A stretch of 30,134 bases of DNA from CALLPQ01 sp039819545 (GTDB lineage: Bacteria; Pseudomonadota; Alphaproteobacteria; Caulobacterales; Parvularculaceae), in contig JBCBRS010000032.1 in NCBI GenBank assembly GCA_039819545.1, forward strand, positions 1 through 30,134, read 5' to 3'. The notes beneath the pieces were generated by a model that did not search any database, was not told the DNA's origin, and saw only the letters and a list, made by a program, of their open reading frames with translations. This document shows, one piece after another, positions 8,140-16,470 of this stretch; within the stretch, counting starts at the first letter, position 1, and each line of letters starts with the position of its first letter. A program made the translations under genes and the position numbers.

Positions 8140-9450
8140 ATGTGGCAACGCTTAATCAATTTTCACAAGCGGATGATGCGCGCGCCAGCGCGCGCGGGGG
8201 ACGCAAAGGCGGCGCCAGGGCAAGACCTTGCGATAGCGATTGGCACCCGCGAACTGGTCCTGATCGTTGCGGGCCTGTGGGCGCTCAACGCCTTTGCCAT
8301 CGATATGATGCTCCCGGCGCTCGGCGTGATCAGCGCCAACCTCGGTGCACAAAGCGCCAATGATCGTCAGTTGATAATCGTGGTCTATCTCATCTTCAAT
8401 GGTTTCGCCCAGGTCATTTTTGGCCCCGTCGTTGATCGGTTTGGGCGGCGATCCGTCCTTCTCTGGGCGTTGGTTGCCTATGTGATTGCCTCTCTTTTCA
8501 GCGTGCTTGCGCCCACATTCGGCTTCATGCTGGCGGCGCGCGCCATGCAAGGAGTGACCACTGCGGCCACCCGGGTGGCGGCACTCGCGCTGATCCGGGA
8601 CCGGTTTGCCGGGCGGAGCATGGCGCAGGTCATGTCGCTGATCATGACAATTTATATGGCCGCGCCGATCATTGCGCCGGCCTTCGGTCAGGTCATCTTG
8701 GTTGCGGGCTCCTGGCGCTTGATATTTGCCGCCCTTCTCCTTTATGGGGCGGTGCTGGGCGGTTTTGTGTTCTTCCGGATCGCGGAAACCATGCCTCGCG
8801 AGGCCGCCAAGCCGCTTAAGATGAAAACGATTATCGGCAATTATCTGTTCTTCTTTCGCAATCGCATCAGCTTTGGCTACACCTTTGGTAACGCGTTTGT
8901 TTTTGCCGGCCTGTTTGCCTATATCAGCGCGTCGGAGCAGATCTTTCTGGAGACTTTTGAGCTGGGCAATCTGTTTGCAGTGGCGTTTGCCTCTGTCGCC
9001 TTCTCCGTTGGTATTGCAACCATTACCAATGCCCGGCTTGTAAAATCGTTTGGCATGCGCCGGGTGAGCCATGGGGCATTGATTGTATTTGTGCTCAGTG
9101 CGCTTGCCCATTGGGGTGTAAATGCCCTCGGTCATGAGAATATCTACACCTTCCTGGCCCTGATGGCGGTCTCATTTTTTTCCTTGGGCCTGATCGGCCC
9201 GAACTATACGGCAATCGCCATGGAGCCCATGGGCCATATTGCGGGGTCGGCGGGCGCCGCCAACGGATTTGTCAGCACAGCCCTTTCAGGGCTTATCGGT
9301 GGGGCCATCGCCCGAGGCTATGACGGTACCGTGGGGCCCATTCTGACCGGCATGGTCGCGCTGAGCGTAGCATCATTGATCCTGACTCTGATTACCGAGC
9401 GCGGACGATTGTTCGAACCGCTTGCCCGCATTAAACCCACGACCCCATGA
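8140..9450 (+). CDS. Bcr/CflA-type multidrug efflux MFS transporter
   Basis: A 436-residue, 12-helix major facilitator superfamily protein of the drug/H+ antiporter type. Helix 1 contains NAFAIDMMLPALG, the typical Bcr/CflA (DHA1) opening. The loop between helices 2 and 3 carries GPVVDRFGRRSVLL, the MFS signature A motif, and helix 4 has MQGVTTAATRVAALALIRDRF. Such proteins export small molecules using the proton gradient; the substrate is not predictable here. I take the ATG at 8140. A TTG at 8104 is in frame, and the first 40 residues look like a basic cytoplasmic leader. The last four bases (ATGA) are shared with the start of rimM, so the two are probably translationally coupled. Confidence 0.9.
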   Translation: MWQRLINFHKRMMRAPARAGDAKAAPGQDLAIAIGTRELVLIVAGLWALNAFAIDMMLPALGVISANLGAQSANDRQLIIVVYLIFNGFAQVIFGPVVDRFGRRSVLLWALVAYVIASLFSVLAPTFGFMLAARAMQGVTTAATRVAALALIRDRFAGRSMAQVMSLIMTIYMAAPIIAPAFGQVILVAGSWRLIFAALLLYGAVLGGFVFFRIAETMPREAAKPLKMKTIIGNYLFFFRNRISFGYTFGNAFVFAGLFAYISASEQIFLETFELGNLFAVAFASVAFSVGIATITNARLVKSFGMRRVSHGALIVFVLSALAHWGVNALGHENIYTFLALMAVSFFSLGLIGPNYTAIAMEPMGHIAGSAGAANGFVSTALSGLIGGAIARGYDGTVGPILTGMVALSVASLILTLITERGRLFEPLARIKPTTP

Positions 9451-10064
9451 GCCAAAACCGAAAACCCTCCCTTGTGCCTGATCGCGCCCGGGTTTGCGTC
9501 GGTGCCTTTGCCGGGGCCCATGGTGTGCGCGGCGAGGCAAAACTGAAGAGTTTTACCGCCGATCCGGCTGATGTGGCCGCTTATGGCCCGGTGGAAAGCG
9601 AAGATGGTGAAGCCTTCTTTACCCTGAGGGTTATACGCCCCTTAAAGGGTGATCTGCTCCTGGTACGCGCGCCCGAAATCGGCTCACGCGAGGCAGCGGA
9701 GACACTGGCGGGTACACGTCTTTATGTGGATCGAAACCGCCTCGACCCTACCGATGACGAAGATGAATTTTACTACGCAGATCTCGTCAATCTTGAGGCG
9801 CGGGACGCGGGCGGAACAACGATCGGGATAATCCGGGCTGTGCATAATTTTGGCGCCGGTGATGTGTTGGAGATTGGTGCGATGCCCGCACGAAAGGGCG
9901 TGCACCTCGTCCCGTTCCTGCGTGCTGCAGTCCCAGAGCTCGCCATTGCCGAGGGATATGTGGTGATTGATCACGACTATTTGCCCAGTGCTGATGACGG
10001 TGCTGATGACAGTGCTGCTGACCGTGCCGATAACGATGAGAACGATGATGGGCCAAAAGGATGA
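9447..10064 (+). CDS. rimM: Ribosome maturation factor RimM
   Basis: RimM helps assemble the 30S subunit head by binding ribosomal protein uS19. The 205-residue product starts its first beta-barrel with VCVGAFAGAHGVRGEAKLKSF, ends that domain with AETLAGTRLYVDR, and enters the PRC-barrel with EDEFYYADLVNLEA, followed by DVLEIG and the late VPFLRAAVPEL. All are standard RimM landmarks. The last 30 residues are an unusual Asp/Ala-rich acidic tail (ADDGADDSAADRADN...). In many bacteria rimM lies between rpsP and trmD. Here it sits between an MFS exporter and a TRIC-like channel, overlapping both by ATGA. It is confidently identified despite this context. Confidence 0.94.
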   Translation: MSQNRKPSLVPDRARVCVGAFAGAHGVRGEAKLKSFTADPADVAAYGPVESEDGEAFFTLRVIRPLKGDLLLVRAPEIGSREAAETLAGTRLYVDRNRLDPTDDEDEFYYADLVNLEARDAGGTTIGIIRAVHNFGAGDVLEIGAMPARKGVHLVPFLRAAVPELAIAEGYVVIDHDYLPSADDGADDSAADRADNDENDDGPKG

Positions 10065-10699
10065 GCGGGGACGTGAGCGATAGCCTGACCCTTGCCGCAC
10101 TTTTAGGCACGGCGGTCTTTGCGGCGAGCGGCGCCCTCCTCGGTTTACGCAAGGGCATGGATGTGGTGGGCGTCAGTTTTGTGGCCACCGTGACGGGTAT
10201 CGGCGGCGGTACGATCCGCGATCTTCTGTTGGGTGACACGCCGGTGGGTTGGGTGCAAAACCCTTTGGATATTCTGATCTGCGTGGGTGTTGCGGTGCTC
10301 CTCTGCCTTGTCCATCGCTCGCTCGTGGGTCGGCGCATGGATGCGCTTCTCTATGCCGATGCGGCGGGCCTCGCCCTGTTTTGTGTGCTTGGCGCGCAAA
10401 AAGCCGAAAGCCTTGGTGCGCACCCTGTCAGCATTGTGATTTTTGGCGCCATGACCGCAACCTTCGGGGGCATTATCCGCGATGTGATGTGTAACGAGAC
10501 GCCGGTTTTATTCCGTAAGGAAATCTATGTGTCGTCCGCCCTGCTGGGAAGCGGCCTGTATACCCTGTCGCCCGAAGCGCTGGGCTTTACCTTGCGCGCC
10601 CTCCTCGGCATGGGCGGCGCCTTCGTGCTCCGGCTCGCGGCCTTGCGCTGGCAGTGGTCCCTCCCCTTCCCCCACTACCGCGCCAGCGACGAACGGTGA
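10061..10699 (+). CDS. Trimeric intracellular cation channel family protein (UPF0126/YadS-like)
   Basis: A 212-residue inner-membrane protein with about seven hydrophobic helices arranged as two related halves. The family signature appears twice, as GGGTIRDLLLGDTP in the first half (residues about 48-61) and GGIIRDVMCNETP in the second. Bacterial and archaeal homologues form trimeric cation channels related to animal TRIC; the physiological role in bacteria is unclear. The ATG at 10061 overlaps the rimM stop by four bases. The gene ends 13 bases before a convergent gene. Confidence 0.92.
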   Translation: MSGDVSDSLTLAALLGTAVFAASGALLGLRKGMDVVGVSFVATVTGIGGGTIRDLLLGDTPVGWVQNPLDILICVGVAVLLCLVHRSLVGRRMDALLYADAAGLALFCVLGAQKAESLGAHPVSIVIFGAMTATFGGIIRDVMCNETPVLFRKEIYVSSALLGSGLYTLSPEALGFTLRALLGMGGAFVLRLAALRWQWSLPFPHYRASDER

Positions 10700-10712
10700 T
10701 CAGCGCGCGTCG

Positions 10713-11147
10713 CTAGCACAGCCAGCCCCGGCGCGTGGCGGCCATGGCAAAAATGATCAGGGCGAGCGCGATTGAAATCACCGCGCCGATCAGGACAAGC
10801 CCGCCCATGGGTGTCACCGCCAGGCCATCCCGAACAAAAAGCCAGTACCCGTCATAGGTAATGATCGCCAGGAAGGAGACAATAAAAACGGGAACAGCAA
10901 GCCGTCGCCGCACTAAGAGCAAAACCGAACCGAGCACCCCGGTGCCCACCCCCACCGCAAAAAAGACCATGGACCAGATGGGTCGATCCGTATAGAGCGC
11001 GCGCTGACCGTCAGGGAGTGCAGCAATCTGTTCCGGTGTCATCATCACCTCACTGACGAATGCCATAACGCCAATCAAGTTCCACAACAAGGCCAGTACA
11101 CTGATGATCCAGAAACTGGCGGGAACCTTCTTATCAAGTGTTGTCAT
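10713..11147 (-). CDS. Small four-helix membrane protein, unknown function
   Basis: A 144-residue hydrophobic protein with four predicted membrane helices, at about residues 12-35, 57-80, 87-105 and 115-138. Between helices 1 and 2 is a polar loop with MTPEQIAALPDGQRALY, a pattern I associate with a widespread but uncharacterised proteobacterial membrane family. I use the ATG at 11147, which has AAAGGA about eight bases upstream; a GTG directly before it would add one residue. It lies 38 bases downstream of the GST-like gene on the same strand, so the two may be co-transcribed. I cannot suggest a function. Confidence 0.75.
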   Translation of the reverse strand: MTTLDKKVPASFWIISVLALLWNLIGVMAFVSEVMMTPEQIAALPDGQRALYTDRPIWSMVFFAVGVGTGVLGSVLLLVRRRLAVPVFIVSFLAIITYDGYWLFVRDGLAVTPMGGLVLIGAVISIALALIIFAMAATRRGWLC

Positions 11148-11185
11148 CACCTTGATCCTTTTGTTCAGATGCCGTCACAATACCA

Positions 11186-12274
11186 CTAAGTGGCCCAGAC
11201 GATTTTGTGATTTTCCAAGGTCACGGGTGCCGCAATGGTTGCCCCCGCGAGCGCCGTGCCGCCGCACGCCTCCATGACCGCATCCACCCGCGCGCGGGTC
11301 GCGGGCGCCATGGGCGCGAGCAGGTCCAGCGCACGTTGCACCATCCATTGGGTATAGGGGATGATCATCCGTGAACCCGTCTTGGCGCTCATGGTGAAAG
11401 CGTGCATGCCGATCATACGCGGGATGGGTGCGTCAGGCTTTTCGCGCTTGAAAGCTGCAAGCTTTTCAAAAAGATCAAGGAGACAAGGCCCTTGCTCGGC
11501 CATCATCCGTGTCAGGAGCGGTATAAGCGTCTCTGGGATATCATCGCCTTCCACAAACGCCCCGTCTGCCACAAATGGCCTCGCAATCATTCGCTCCACC
11601 CATGCCGCGACGCGGGGCGCCTCGCGTTTCATCATCTCACCAGAGGCGGGATCACGGTAAAGATGCGCATAAAGAGGACCGATCAGCCCAAAGTCCCCCT
11701 GGCACGGGCGCCCACCCAGCAGAAAGTCATGGCGCGCAAGATGGGTATCAAAATCCTGCAAAAAGCCCCGGTAAGACGTCTCCACCGCATCGGCCATTTC
11801 GGCGCTGGCCCCCAACAAGGGCACGGCCTTTTGAAACATCGCAGACGTTTTTTCCGCTGCCGCCCGCTGCATCTCAACGCTTTGGCCGGGCGCCGCGATC
11901 TTCCCAAACTCACCAAGCGCGAAATCCCGGTTATAGACCCAGCGATAGTGCATGGCGGGGATCACCAGCCACTCATCACCGTAAAGCTCAAACAGGCTGG
12001 CCACGACGTTCTGAACAGCACCGTCCGGTCGCACAGCGGGCTCGGGCGCGCGCCGTTCGAACGCATCCATCAGCGCGCTGGTATCTTGAATGGCTTCATC
12101 ATCATCCGTGATCGTCACGGGCATAACCGGATAGCCGATGCGCGGCAGGATAATGTCTCGGTAGACATCCCGGTCGGCAAAATGCTCCTCCACGGGCACT
12201 TGCTTATAGGTGAGATAGGCGCGCGCCTTGCCGCTGAATAACGACAAGGGCGCCGCATAAAGGTGATGGGTCAT
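11186..12274 (-). CDS. Glutathione S-transferase family protein with extended C-terminus
   Basis: The first 80 residues form a thioredoxin-like GST N-terminal domain: MTHHLYAAPLSLFSGKARAY opens it, PVMPV supplies the cis-proline loop, and DTSALMDAFERR is close to the usual glutathione-binding Glu/Asp-Ser turn. A helical GST C-terminal domain follows, with HDFLLGGRPCQGDFGLIGPLYAHLYRDP as the typical core. At 362 residues it is about 150 longer than a classical GST; the extra C-terminal helices from about residue 260 are unassigned. The substrate is unknown. The ATG at 12274 has a clear CGGGAG site seven bases upstream, so the longer open frame to 12430 is not needed. Confidence 0.85.
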   Translation of the reverse strand: MTHHLYAAPLSLFSGKARAYLTYKQVPVEEHFADRDVYRDIILPRIGYPVMPVTITDDDEAIQDTSALMDAFERRAPEPAVRPDGAVQNVVASLFELYGDEWLVIPAMHYRWVYNRDFALGEFGKIAAPGQSVEMQRAAAEKTSAMFQKAVPLLGASAEMADAVETSYRGFLQDFDTHLARHDFLLGGRPCQGDFGLIGPLYAHLYRDPASGEMMKREAPRVAAWVERMIARPFVADGAFVEGDDIPETLIPLLTRMMAEQGPCLLDLFEKLAAFKREKPDAPIPRMIGMHAFTMSAKTGSRMIIPYTQWMVQRALDLLAPMAPATRARVDAVMEACGGTALAGATIAAPVTLENHKIVWAT

Positions 12275-12453
12275 GGCCAACTCCCGGGGGTTGCCCAAAG
12301 GGTCCGCGAAATCCCAGCGTCTGGTCAAGCGAAAACCACAGCAGCGCCCGCGCGACCAGCGACGCTGGCCGCAGCACCGCCGCGTCATTGACGAGACCAC
12401 CTGAAGCCCGCATATCTTATCCCTCCACACCTTTTAGCAAACAGGTTTTGCCC

Positions 12454-12939
12454 ATGCCCTCCTTTGACGTTGTTTCCGAAGTTGACCTTGCCGAGGCGGA
12501 AAATGCTATTGCCAATGTCATGCGGGAAGTCAGTACACGCTATGATTTCAAAGGTTCCAAAGCGTCCGTAGAGTTCAAGGATGGTGTCATCACGATCAAC
12601 GCCGATGATGATCTGAAACTGCGCCAGCTCCATGAGATCATTCAGGGCAATATGCAAAAGCGTGGGATTGAGGCGGGGTCCCTTGATTATCAAAAGGTTG
12701 AGCAGGCGGCAGGCCAATCGGTGCGCCAGACGGTTTTATTGAAGCAAGGTCTTGATAAGGAGCTCGCCAAGACAATCACCAAAGCCATCAAGGGTGAAAA
12801 ACTTAAGGTACAAGTGGCCATTCAGGGCGAAGAGCTGCGCGTCACGGGCAAGAAACGCGATGATTTACAGGCCGCCATTGCCTTTATGAAGGGCATGGGT
12901 CTTGAGCAGCCTTTGCACTACAAAAACTTCCGCGACTAG
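12454..12939 (+). CDS. YajQ family nucleotide-binding protein
   Basis: The 161-residue protein matches YajQ/UPF0234 throughout: MPSFDVVSEVDLAEAENAI at the start, STRYDFKGSKASVEF, QGNMQKRGIEAGSL in the middle, and KLKVQVAIQGEELRVTGKKRDDLQ near the end. The fold is two RNP-like ferredoxin domains. Some family members bind cyclic di-GMP and affect transcription; others bind GTP, ATP or RNA, so the ligand here is open. The ATG at 12454 matches the family N-terminus. The GNAT gene starts two bases after its stop, suggesting one transcript. Confidence 0.95.
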   Translation: MPSFDVVSEVDLAEAENAIANVMREVSTRYDFKGSKASVEFKDGVITINADDDLKLRQLHEIIQGNMQKRGIEAGSLDYQKVEQAAGQSVRQTVLLKQGLDKELAKTITKAIKGEKLKVQVAIQGEELRVTGKKRDDLQAAIAFMKGMGLEQPLHYKNFRD

Positions 12940-12941
12940 CA

Positions 12942-13553
12942 ATGGCGACCCCCGTGGGCATCGCGCCGGTCCGGCTCGACAATGAGCTTGTTTCCCTGAT
13001 CCCGCTGGAAGAAGCGCACCGGGCGTCTTTGACGGCGATTGCCGATGACCCCGACCTCTGGCGTTTTGCCACCGTCAATCAGCATGGGACGGATTTTGAT
13101 GCGTGGTTTGACGAGCGGTTGGACCAGATGGCAACACGCGCAGAGATCACCTTTGCCGTTTATGATCGGCAGGCTGAACGCTTTGCTGGTTCCTCCAGCT
13201 ATCTGATGGTCAATGCCCGGCACCGGCGTCTGGAAATCGGCTGGACATGGTATGACAAACCGTCATGGGGCACACAGATCAATCCGGCCTGCAAACACCT
13301 GCTCCTCACCCACGGCTTTGATCATCTTGGCCTCCACCGGATCGAATTCAAAGTGGACAGCACCAATGCCCGGTCGATCGCCGCCATGGAAAAGCTGGGC
13401 GCCGTGCGCGAGGGCACCTTTCGCAATCATTTGATTATGCCCGACGGGCGCCAGCGGCACTCGGTTTACTTCAGCATTCTGCCGGACGAGTGGCCCGCAA
13501 TCCGCGAGGCGTTGACGGCGCGCCTGCGAGAATGGTCCGCAGCCCCTAAATAG
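12942..13553 (+). CDS. GNAT family N-acetyltransferase, RimJ/RimL type
   Basis: A 203-residue acetyltransferase of the kind that uses acetyl-CoA on protein N-termini or small amines. The pattern follows the RimJ/RimL subgroup: a leader with VRLDNELVSLIPLEEAHRASL, then the strand-loop IGWTWYDKPSWGTQINPACKHLLL that precedes the CoA-binding helix. FDHLGLHRIEFKVDSTNARSI and AMEKLGAVREGTFRNH at the end are characteristic. The substrate cannot be inferred. It begins two bases downstream of yajQ and is followed by a long non-coding stretch, so it is probably last in its operon. Confidence 0.9.
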   Translation: MATPVGIAPVRLDNELVSLIPLEEAHRASLTAIADDPDLWRFATVNQHGTDFDAWFDERLDQMATRAEITFAVYDRQAERFAGSSSYLMVNARHRRLEIGWTWYDKPSWGTQINPACKHLLLTHGFDHLGLHRIEFKVDSTNARSIAAMEKLGAVREGTFRNHLIMPDGRQRHSVYFSILPDEWPAIREALTARLREWSAAPK

Positions 13554-13750
13554 ACCCCGCCGACTAAGCCCAATCGCCAGACCGTGCACCGGTCGTGCTT
13601 CAGTTTGAAACTGGCCTCAGTTCGAAACTGGAGGGCGGCTATCGGCCCAAATTGGACATTCTGGGCTTTAAATTGGACGTCTTAAAAGTGACCCGAACTT
13701 ACCGTCAACGAGAGTTGAAACCGCCCAATAACGGCCATCGCAAAACAGAG

Positions 13751-13859
13751 CATAGACCGCACAATGGATTCCCGCCTTCGCGGGAATGACAATAGAGTAG
13801 CGATGACCCTGCAAGGGACAATCCTCAATCCGTCACCCCCGCGAAGGCGGGGGTCTATG
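13751..13859. repeat. REPIN-like pair of inverted palindromes
   Basis: Two hairpins face each other. The first has arms ATTCCCGC (13768-13775) and GCGGGAAT (13780-13787) around loop CTTC. The second has arms CCCCCGC (13836-13842) and GCGGGGG (13847-13853) around loop GAAG. The second is the reverse complement type of the first, including the adjoining GTCA/TGAC. The outermost bases CATAGACC (13751-13758) and GGTCTATG (13852-13859) also pair. This is the arrangement of REP doublets (REPIN/BIME). The CCCGCCTTCGCGGG core is a very common intergenic palindrome in alphaproteobacteria. Confidence 0.8.
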
Positions 13860-13961
13860 ACTCAGAATTGCACCATATGAGATGTCTTTTTTCGCTCTAA
13901 GAATGGACGCTGTTGGGGACCGGACTAGACTGCCATAAGTTGACTATTCAGGGCAGATATG

Positions 13962-13990
13962 TTGACTAGAACCCTGGACGAAATCATCAT
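13962..13990 (+). promoter_or_regulatory. Possible promoter of the orphan gene
   Basis: TTGACT at 13962-13967 resembles a -35 box. Seventeen bases later CATCAT (13985-13990) matches the -10 consensus at four of six positions. Transcription would begin near 13997, which fits a translation start at 14044. It is one of several weak candidates in an AT-rich leader. Confidence 0.25.
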
Positions 13991-14043
13991 AAGATTATCG
14001 CGTGCTTGCCAGGAGCTTATCAGCTTTTTGGACAGCTCATATA

Positions 14044-14625
14044 ATGACCTATGAAGACACAAGCCCCCTGGAAATACTGGCGCTTCAAACGCTAAACCGA
14101 TTTAGATCGGAAGACATACAACCAATATTTGGAAGGCTTCTTGAGCGAGGGCTCGGCGACTATGAAGTGGCTTGTTTAGCAACTGAGCCATGTACAAGCC
14201 TTGCTGAGAAGAGACGAGAGATCGAGGCTGCGCTTGTTGAGATCTTTGGAGATACCAGAATAAGCAAACAGGAAGCTCTCTGGGTTGCTTTTCGGTTTTA
14301 TCTCGGCCGTGTATTAAAGGGGCATAATAGAGAGTTTAAAGCGATGGCAGCGGTAATTGATCTGACGTCGATGAATTATCCGGCATTGTTCTCGTGCCCA
14401 CCAGAGAGTTATGTTGCTCAGGAATACGGGATAGCTGAGCTATATGGTACTTATTATGCTTGGGATCACGAACCCGCGCTAGAGGGTCAAAGCGAACACA
14501 ATACGGCTATAAGAAATGCAGCGAGGTCCGCGATGGAACGATACTATTCGTTTGGTAGTGAGCTGCCAGACGACTTAAAGCGCATTCAAGAGCTTATCAA
14601 AAACGAGAATTACCCAGCGGCTTAA
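14044..14625 (+). CDS. Orphan protein of unknown function, AT-rich and probably acquired
   Basis: A 193-residue soluble protein, mostly alpha-helical by composition, with no signal peptide or membrane segment. I recognise no domain. The N-terminal 60 residues show a helical pattern with acidic spacing (DIQPIFGRLLERGL, then EIEAALVEIFG). A central aromatic-rich block follows, including AFRFYLGRVLKG and IAELYGTYYAWDHEP. Base and codon use differ from all neighbours: many A/T-ending codons (ATA, AGA, TTA, GAA) in an otherwise GC-rich region. The gene stands alone behind a REPIN-like repeat and a long non-coding leader. Transfer into this site is a fair inference. I choose the ATG at 14044; an in-frame GTG at 14002 would add 14 residues. 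The helical, acidic character resembles small accessory or immunity-type proteins, but this is only an impression. Confidence 0.75.
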   Translation: MTYEDTSPLEILALQTLNRFRSEDIQPIFGRLLERGLGDYEVACLATEPCTSLAEKRREIEAALVEIFGDTRISKQEALWVAFRFYLGRVLKGHNREFKAMAAVIDLTSMNYPALFSCPPESYVAQEYGIAELYGTYYAWDHEPALEGQSEHNTAIRNAARSAMERYYSFGSELPDDLKRIQELIKNENYPAA

Positions 14626-14785
14626 ACTCGCCCGATGTAAGACACTCAGAAAGATCCGGATAACGGCACCTTTGGCGATTAGCTGCCATCGAATTCAAAC
14701 TGGGGCACGACCCGTGCACCCGTCTCATTTACTCCCACCGAGACAAGGTTTACGGTGACGCAAACCAGTCACCGGAGGAAAATTC

Positions 14786-16153
14786 ATGGTCAATCGGTTT
14801 CGTCGCCGCCAAGGTGCTCAGCGCGCTACCAGCCACGCGGCCATCGCCAGCCTTCTGGCTCTTTGCCTGGGCGCGGGCGTGGCAAGTGCCGAAGAGGAGG
14901 CGGGTGCCAGTGATCCGGGCCTGCGCGAGGCAATTGCAACGGATTATGAGGAAAATCTCGGGTCCTTGTTCCGGCATTTCCACGCCAATCCGGAACTGTC
15001 TTTCCGCGAAACCAAAACCGCCGAGCGGCTTGCCAGTGAACTGGAAACCCTCGGGTTCGACGTCACCACCGGCGTCGGCAAAACCGGTATTGTGGCCGTC
15101 ATGCGCAATGGCGAGGGGCCCACAACATTGATCCGCGCCGATATGGATGGCCTGCCGGTAAAGGAGGCTTCCGGGCTGACCTACGCATCCACCGCCATGC
15201 AAACCGACATAGACGGCATCGAAAAACCGGTCATGCATGCCTGTGGGCACGATGTGCACATCACCTCTCTCGTGGGTACCGCCCGTCAATTGAGCCAGCG
15301 CAAGGACGACTGGGCGGGCACGCTGGTCCTTATTGGTCAGCCTGCGGAAGAGCGCATTTCGGGCGCGAGAGCGATGTTGGAAGATGGTCTTTATACCCGC
15401 TTTCCAAAACCGGACTATGCGCTGGCGTTCCATGTTTCTGCCGATACCCCCACGGGCCGCATAGAAATGCCGTTAACAACCGTCGCCTCCTCCGCCGATA
15501 GTGTGGATATCATCGTCCACGGCGTTGGTGCTCACGGCGCGTCACCCCACAAGGGGATTGATCCGGTCTTGGTGGGGGCACAGATTGTTGTGGGCCTGCA
15601 GTCGGTGGTCAGCCGCACGATTGCCCCGCTTGAAGCCGGTGTCATTACGGTTGGCGCATTTCATAGCGGGTTCAAACACAATATCATTTCGGACCGCGCC
15701 GAATTGCAACTTACCGTCCGCTCCAATGACCCGGCCGTGCGCAAGCAACTTCTTGACGGTATCGACCGTATTGTGGACGGCGTTGCCCGCGCCCACGGAC
15801 TGCCTGAGGATAAAATGCCGGAGGTCATCCGCTCAAAAACGGAGACGACCCCGCCCACGATCAATGACCGCAACCTTGCCATGCGGTTGCGCGCGGTTGT
15901 AACCGACAAAATGGGTGATGATATCCTGCTCGATAAACCTCGCCAGGGGATGGGGGCGGAGGATTTCGCCTATTTCGTCACCCCGGAGACAGGTGTTAAA
16001 GGGGTCTATTTTTCCGTAGGCGGCACACCAGCCGATGAGGTTGCCGACGCGCCGTCTCACCACTCGCCCCTGTTCAAAATTAATCCTGAACCCGCCATCA
16101 CGCTCGGCACCGAGGCCATGGTCCTCGCCACGCTTGAGTTAATGAAAAAGTAA
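14786..16153 (+). CDS. Secreted M20 family metallo-amidohydrolase
   Basis: A 455-residue peptidase M20D/amidohydrolase, the group that includes hippurate hydrolase and N-acyl-amino-acid deacylases. It removes acyl groups from amino acids or similar amides using metal ions. A signal peptide is evident: basic start, hydrophobic stretch ASLLALCLGAGVASA, cleavage near residue 35, so it should act in the periplasm. The metal centre shows as HACGHDVH (C153, H155), GQPAEE, and the late SHHSP. The dimerisation domain includes HGVGAHGASPHKG. Start ATG at 14786 has CGGAGGAAAA immediately upstream. It precedes the acyl carrier protein gene by about 60 bases; whether the three genes cooperate is unknown. 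Confidence 0.92.
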   Translation: MVNRFRRRQGAQRATSHAAIASLLALCLGAGVASAEEEAGASDPGLREAIATDYEENLGSLFRHFHANPELSFRETKTAERLASELETLGFDVTTGVGKTGIVAVMRNGEGPTTLIRADMDGLPVKEASGLTYASTAMQTDIDGIEKPVMHACGHDVHITSLVGTARQLSQRKDDWAGTLVLIGQPAEERISGARAMLEDGLYTRFPKPDYALAFHVSADTPTGRIEMPLTTVASSADSVDIIVHGVGAHGASPHKGIDPVLVGAQIVVGLQSVVSRTIAPLEAGVITVGAFHSGFKHNIISDRAELQLTVRSNDPAVRKQLLDGIDRIVDGVARAHGLPEDKMPEVIRSKTETTPPTINDRNLAMRLRAVVTDKMGDDILLDKPRQGMGAEDFAYFVTPETGVKGVYFSVGGTPADEVADAPSHHSPLFKINPEPAITLGTEAMVLATLELMKK

Positions 16154-16215
16154 ACGTCCCACCGCAACGCTGCGCGAGGATGGCTAGCCGGACTCACAAT
16201 AAGGAAAATTGACCG

Positions 16216-16470
16216 ATGAGTGACATGGAAAAGACCCTGCTTGATGTGATCAAGGGCCATGCCGTTGGTCTAACGGAGGAGCCGACTCGCGAAACCCTGA
16301 TCACCGATCTGGGGATCGACAGCTTTTCTGTGGTAGAAATCATCTATGAAATTGAGGAACGCCTGAACGTCGAGGTGCCCTTCAACGCCAACGAAAACCC
16401 GTTCGGCGATATGAAAACCGTCGGTGATCTGATCGATGCGTTGCAGTCGCTGGTCTCCGAGAAAAAATGA
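16216..16470 (+). CDS. Acyl carrier protein
   Basis: An 84-residue acyl carrier protein. The attachment site for 4'-phosphopantetheine is the serine in GIDSFSVVE (S36), in the right position at the start of helix 2, and the acidic helix EIIYEIEERLNVEVP follows as usual. It is not typical AcpP, whose motif is DSLDTVE, so it is likely a specialised carrier. It overlaps the downstream ketoacyl synthase by ATGA, so the two are probably made together as a carrier and elongation pair. Which acyl chain they handle cannot be told from this window. Confidence 0.93.
   Translation: MSDMEKTLLDVIKGHAVGLTEEPTRETLITDLGIDSFSVVEIIYEIEERLNVEVPFNANENPFGDMKTVGDLIDALQSLVSEKK

Noticed and set aside
8152..9135. 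327-codon - strand open frame opposite the MFS gene
   Set aside because: It is antisense to a clear membrane transporter, is rich in His/Arg/Gly as expected for a shadow frame, and has no recognisable domain.
10685..10714. AGCGACG/CGTCGCT stem between convergent genes as a bidirectional terminator
   Set aside because: The loop is 16 bases and there is no T-run on either strand, so the support is too weak.
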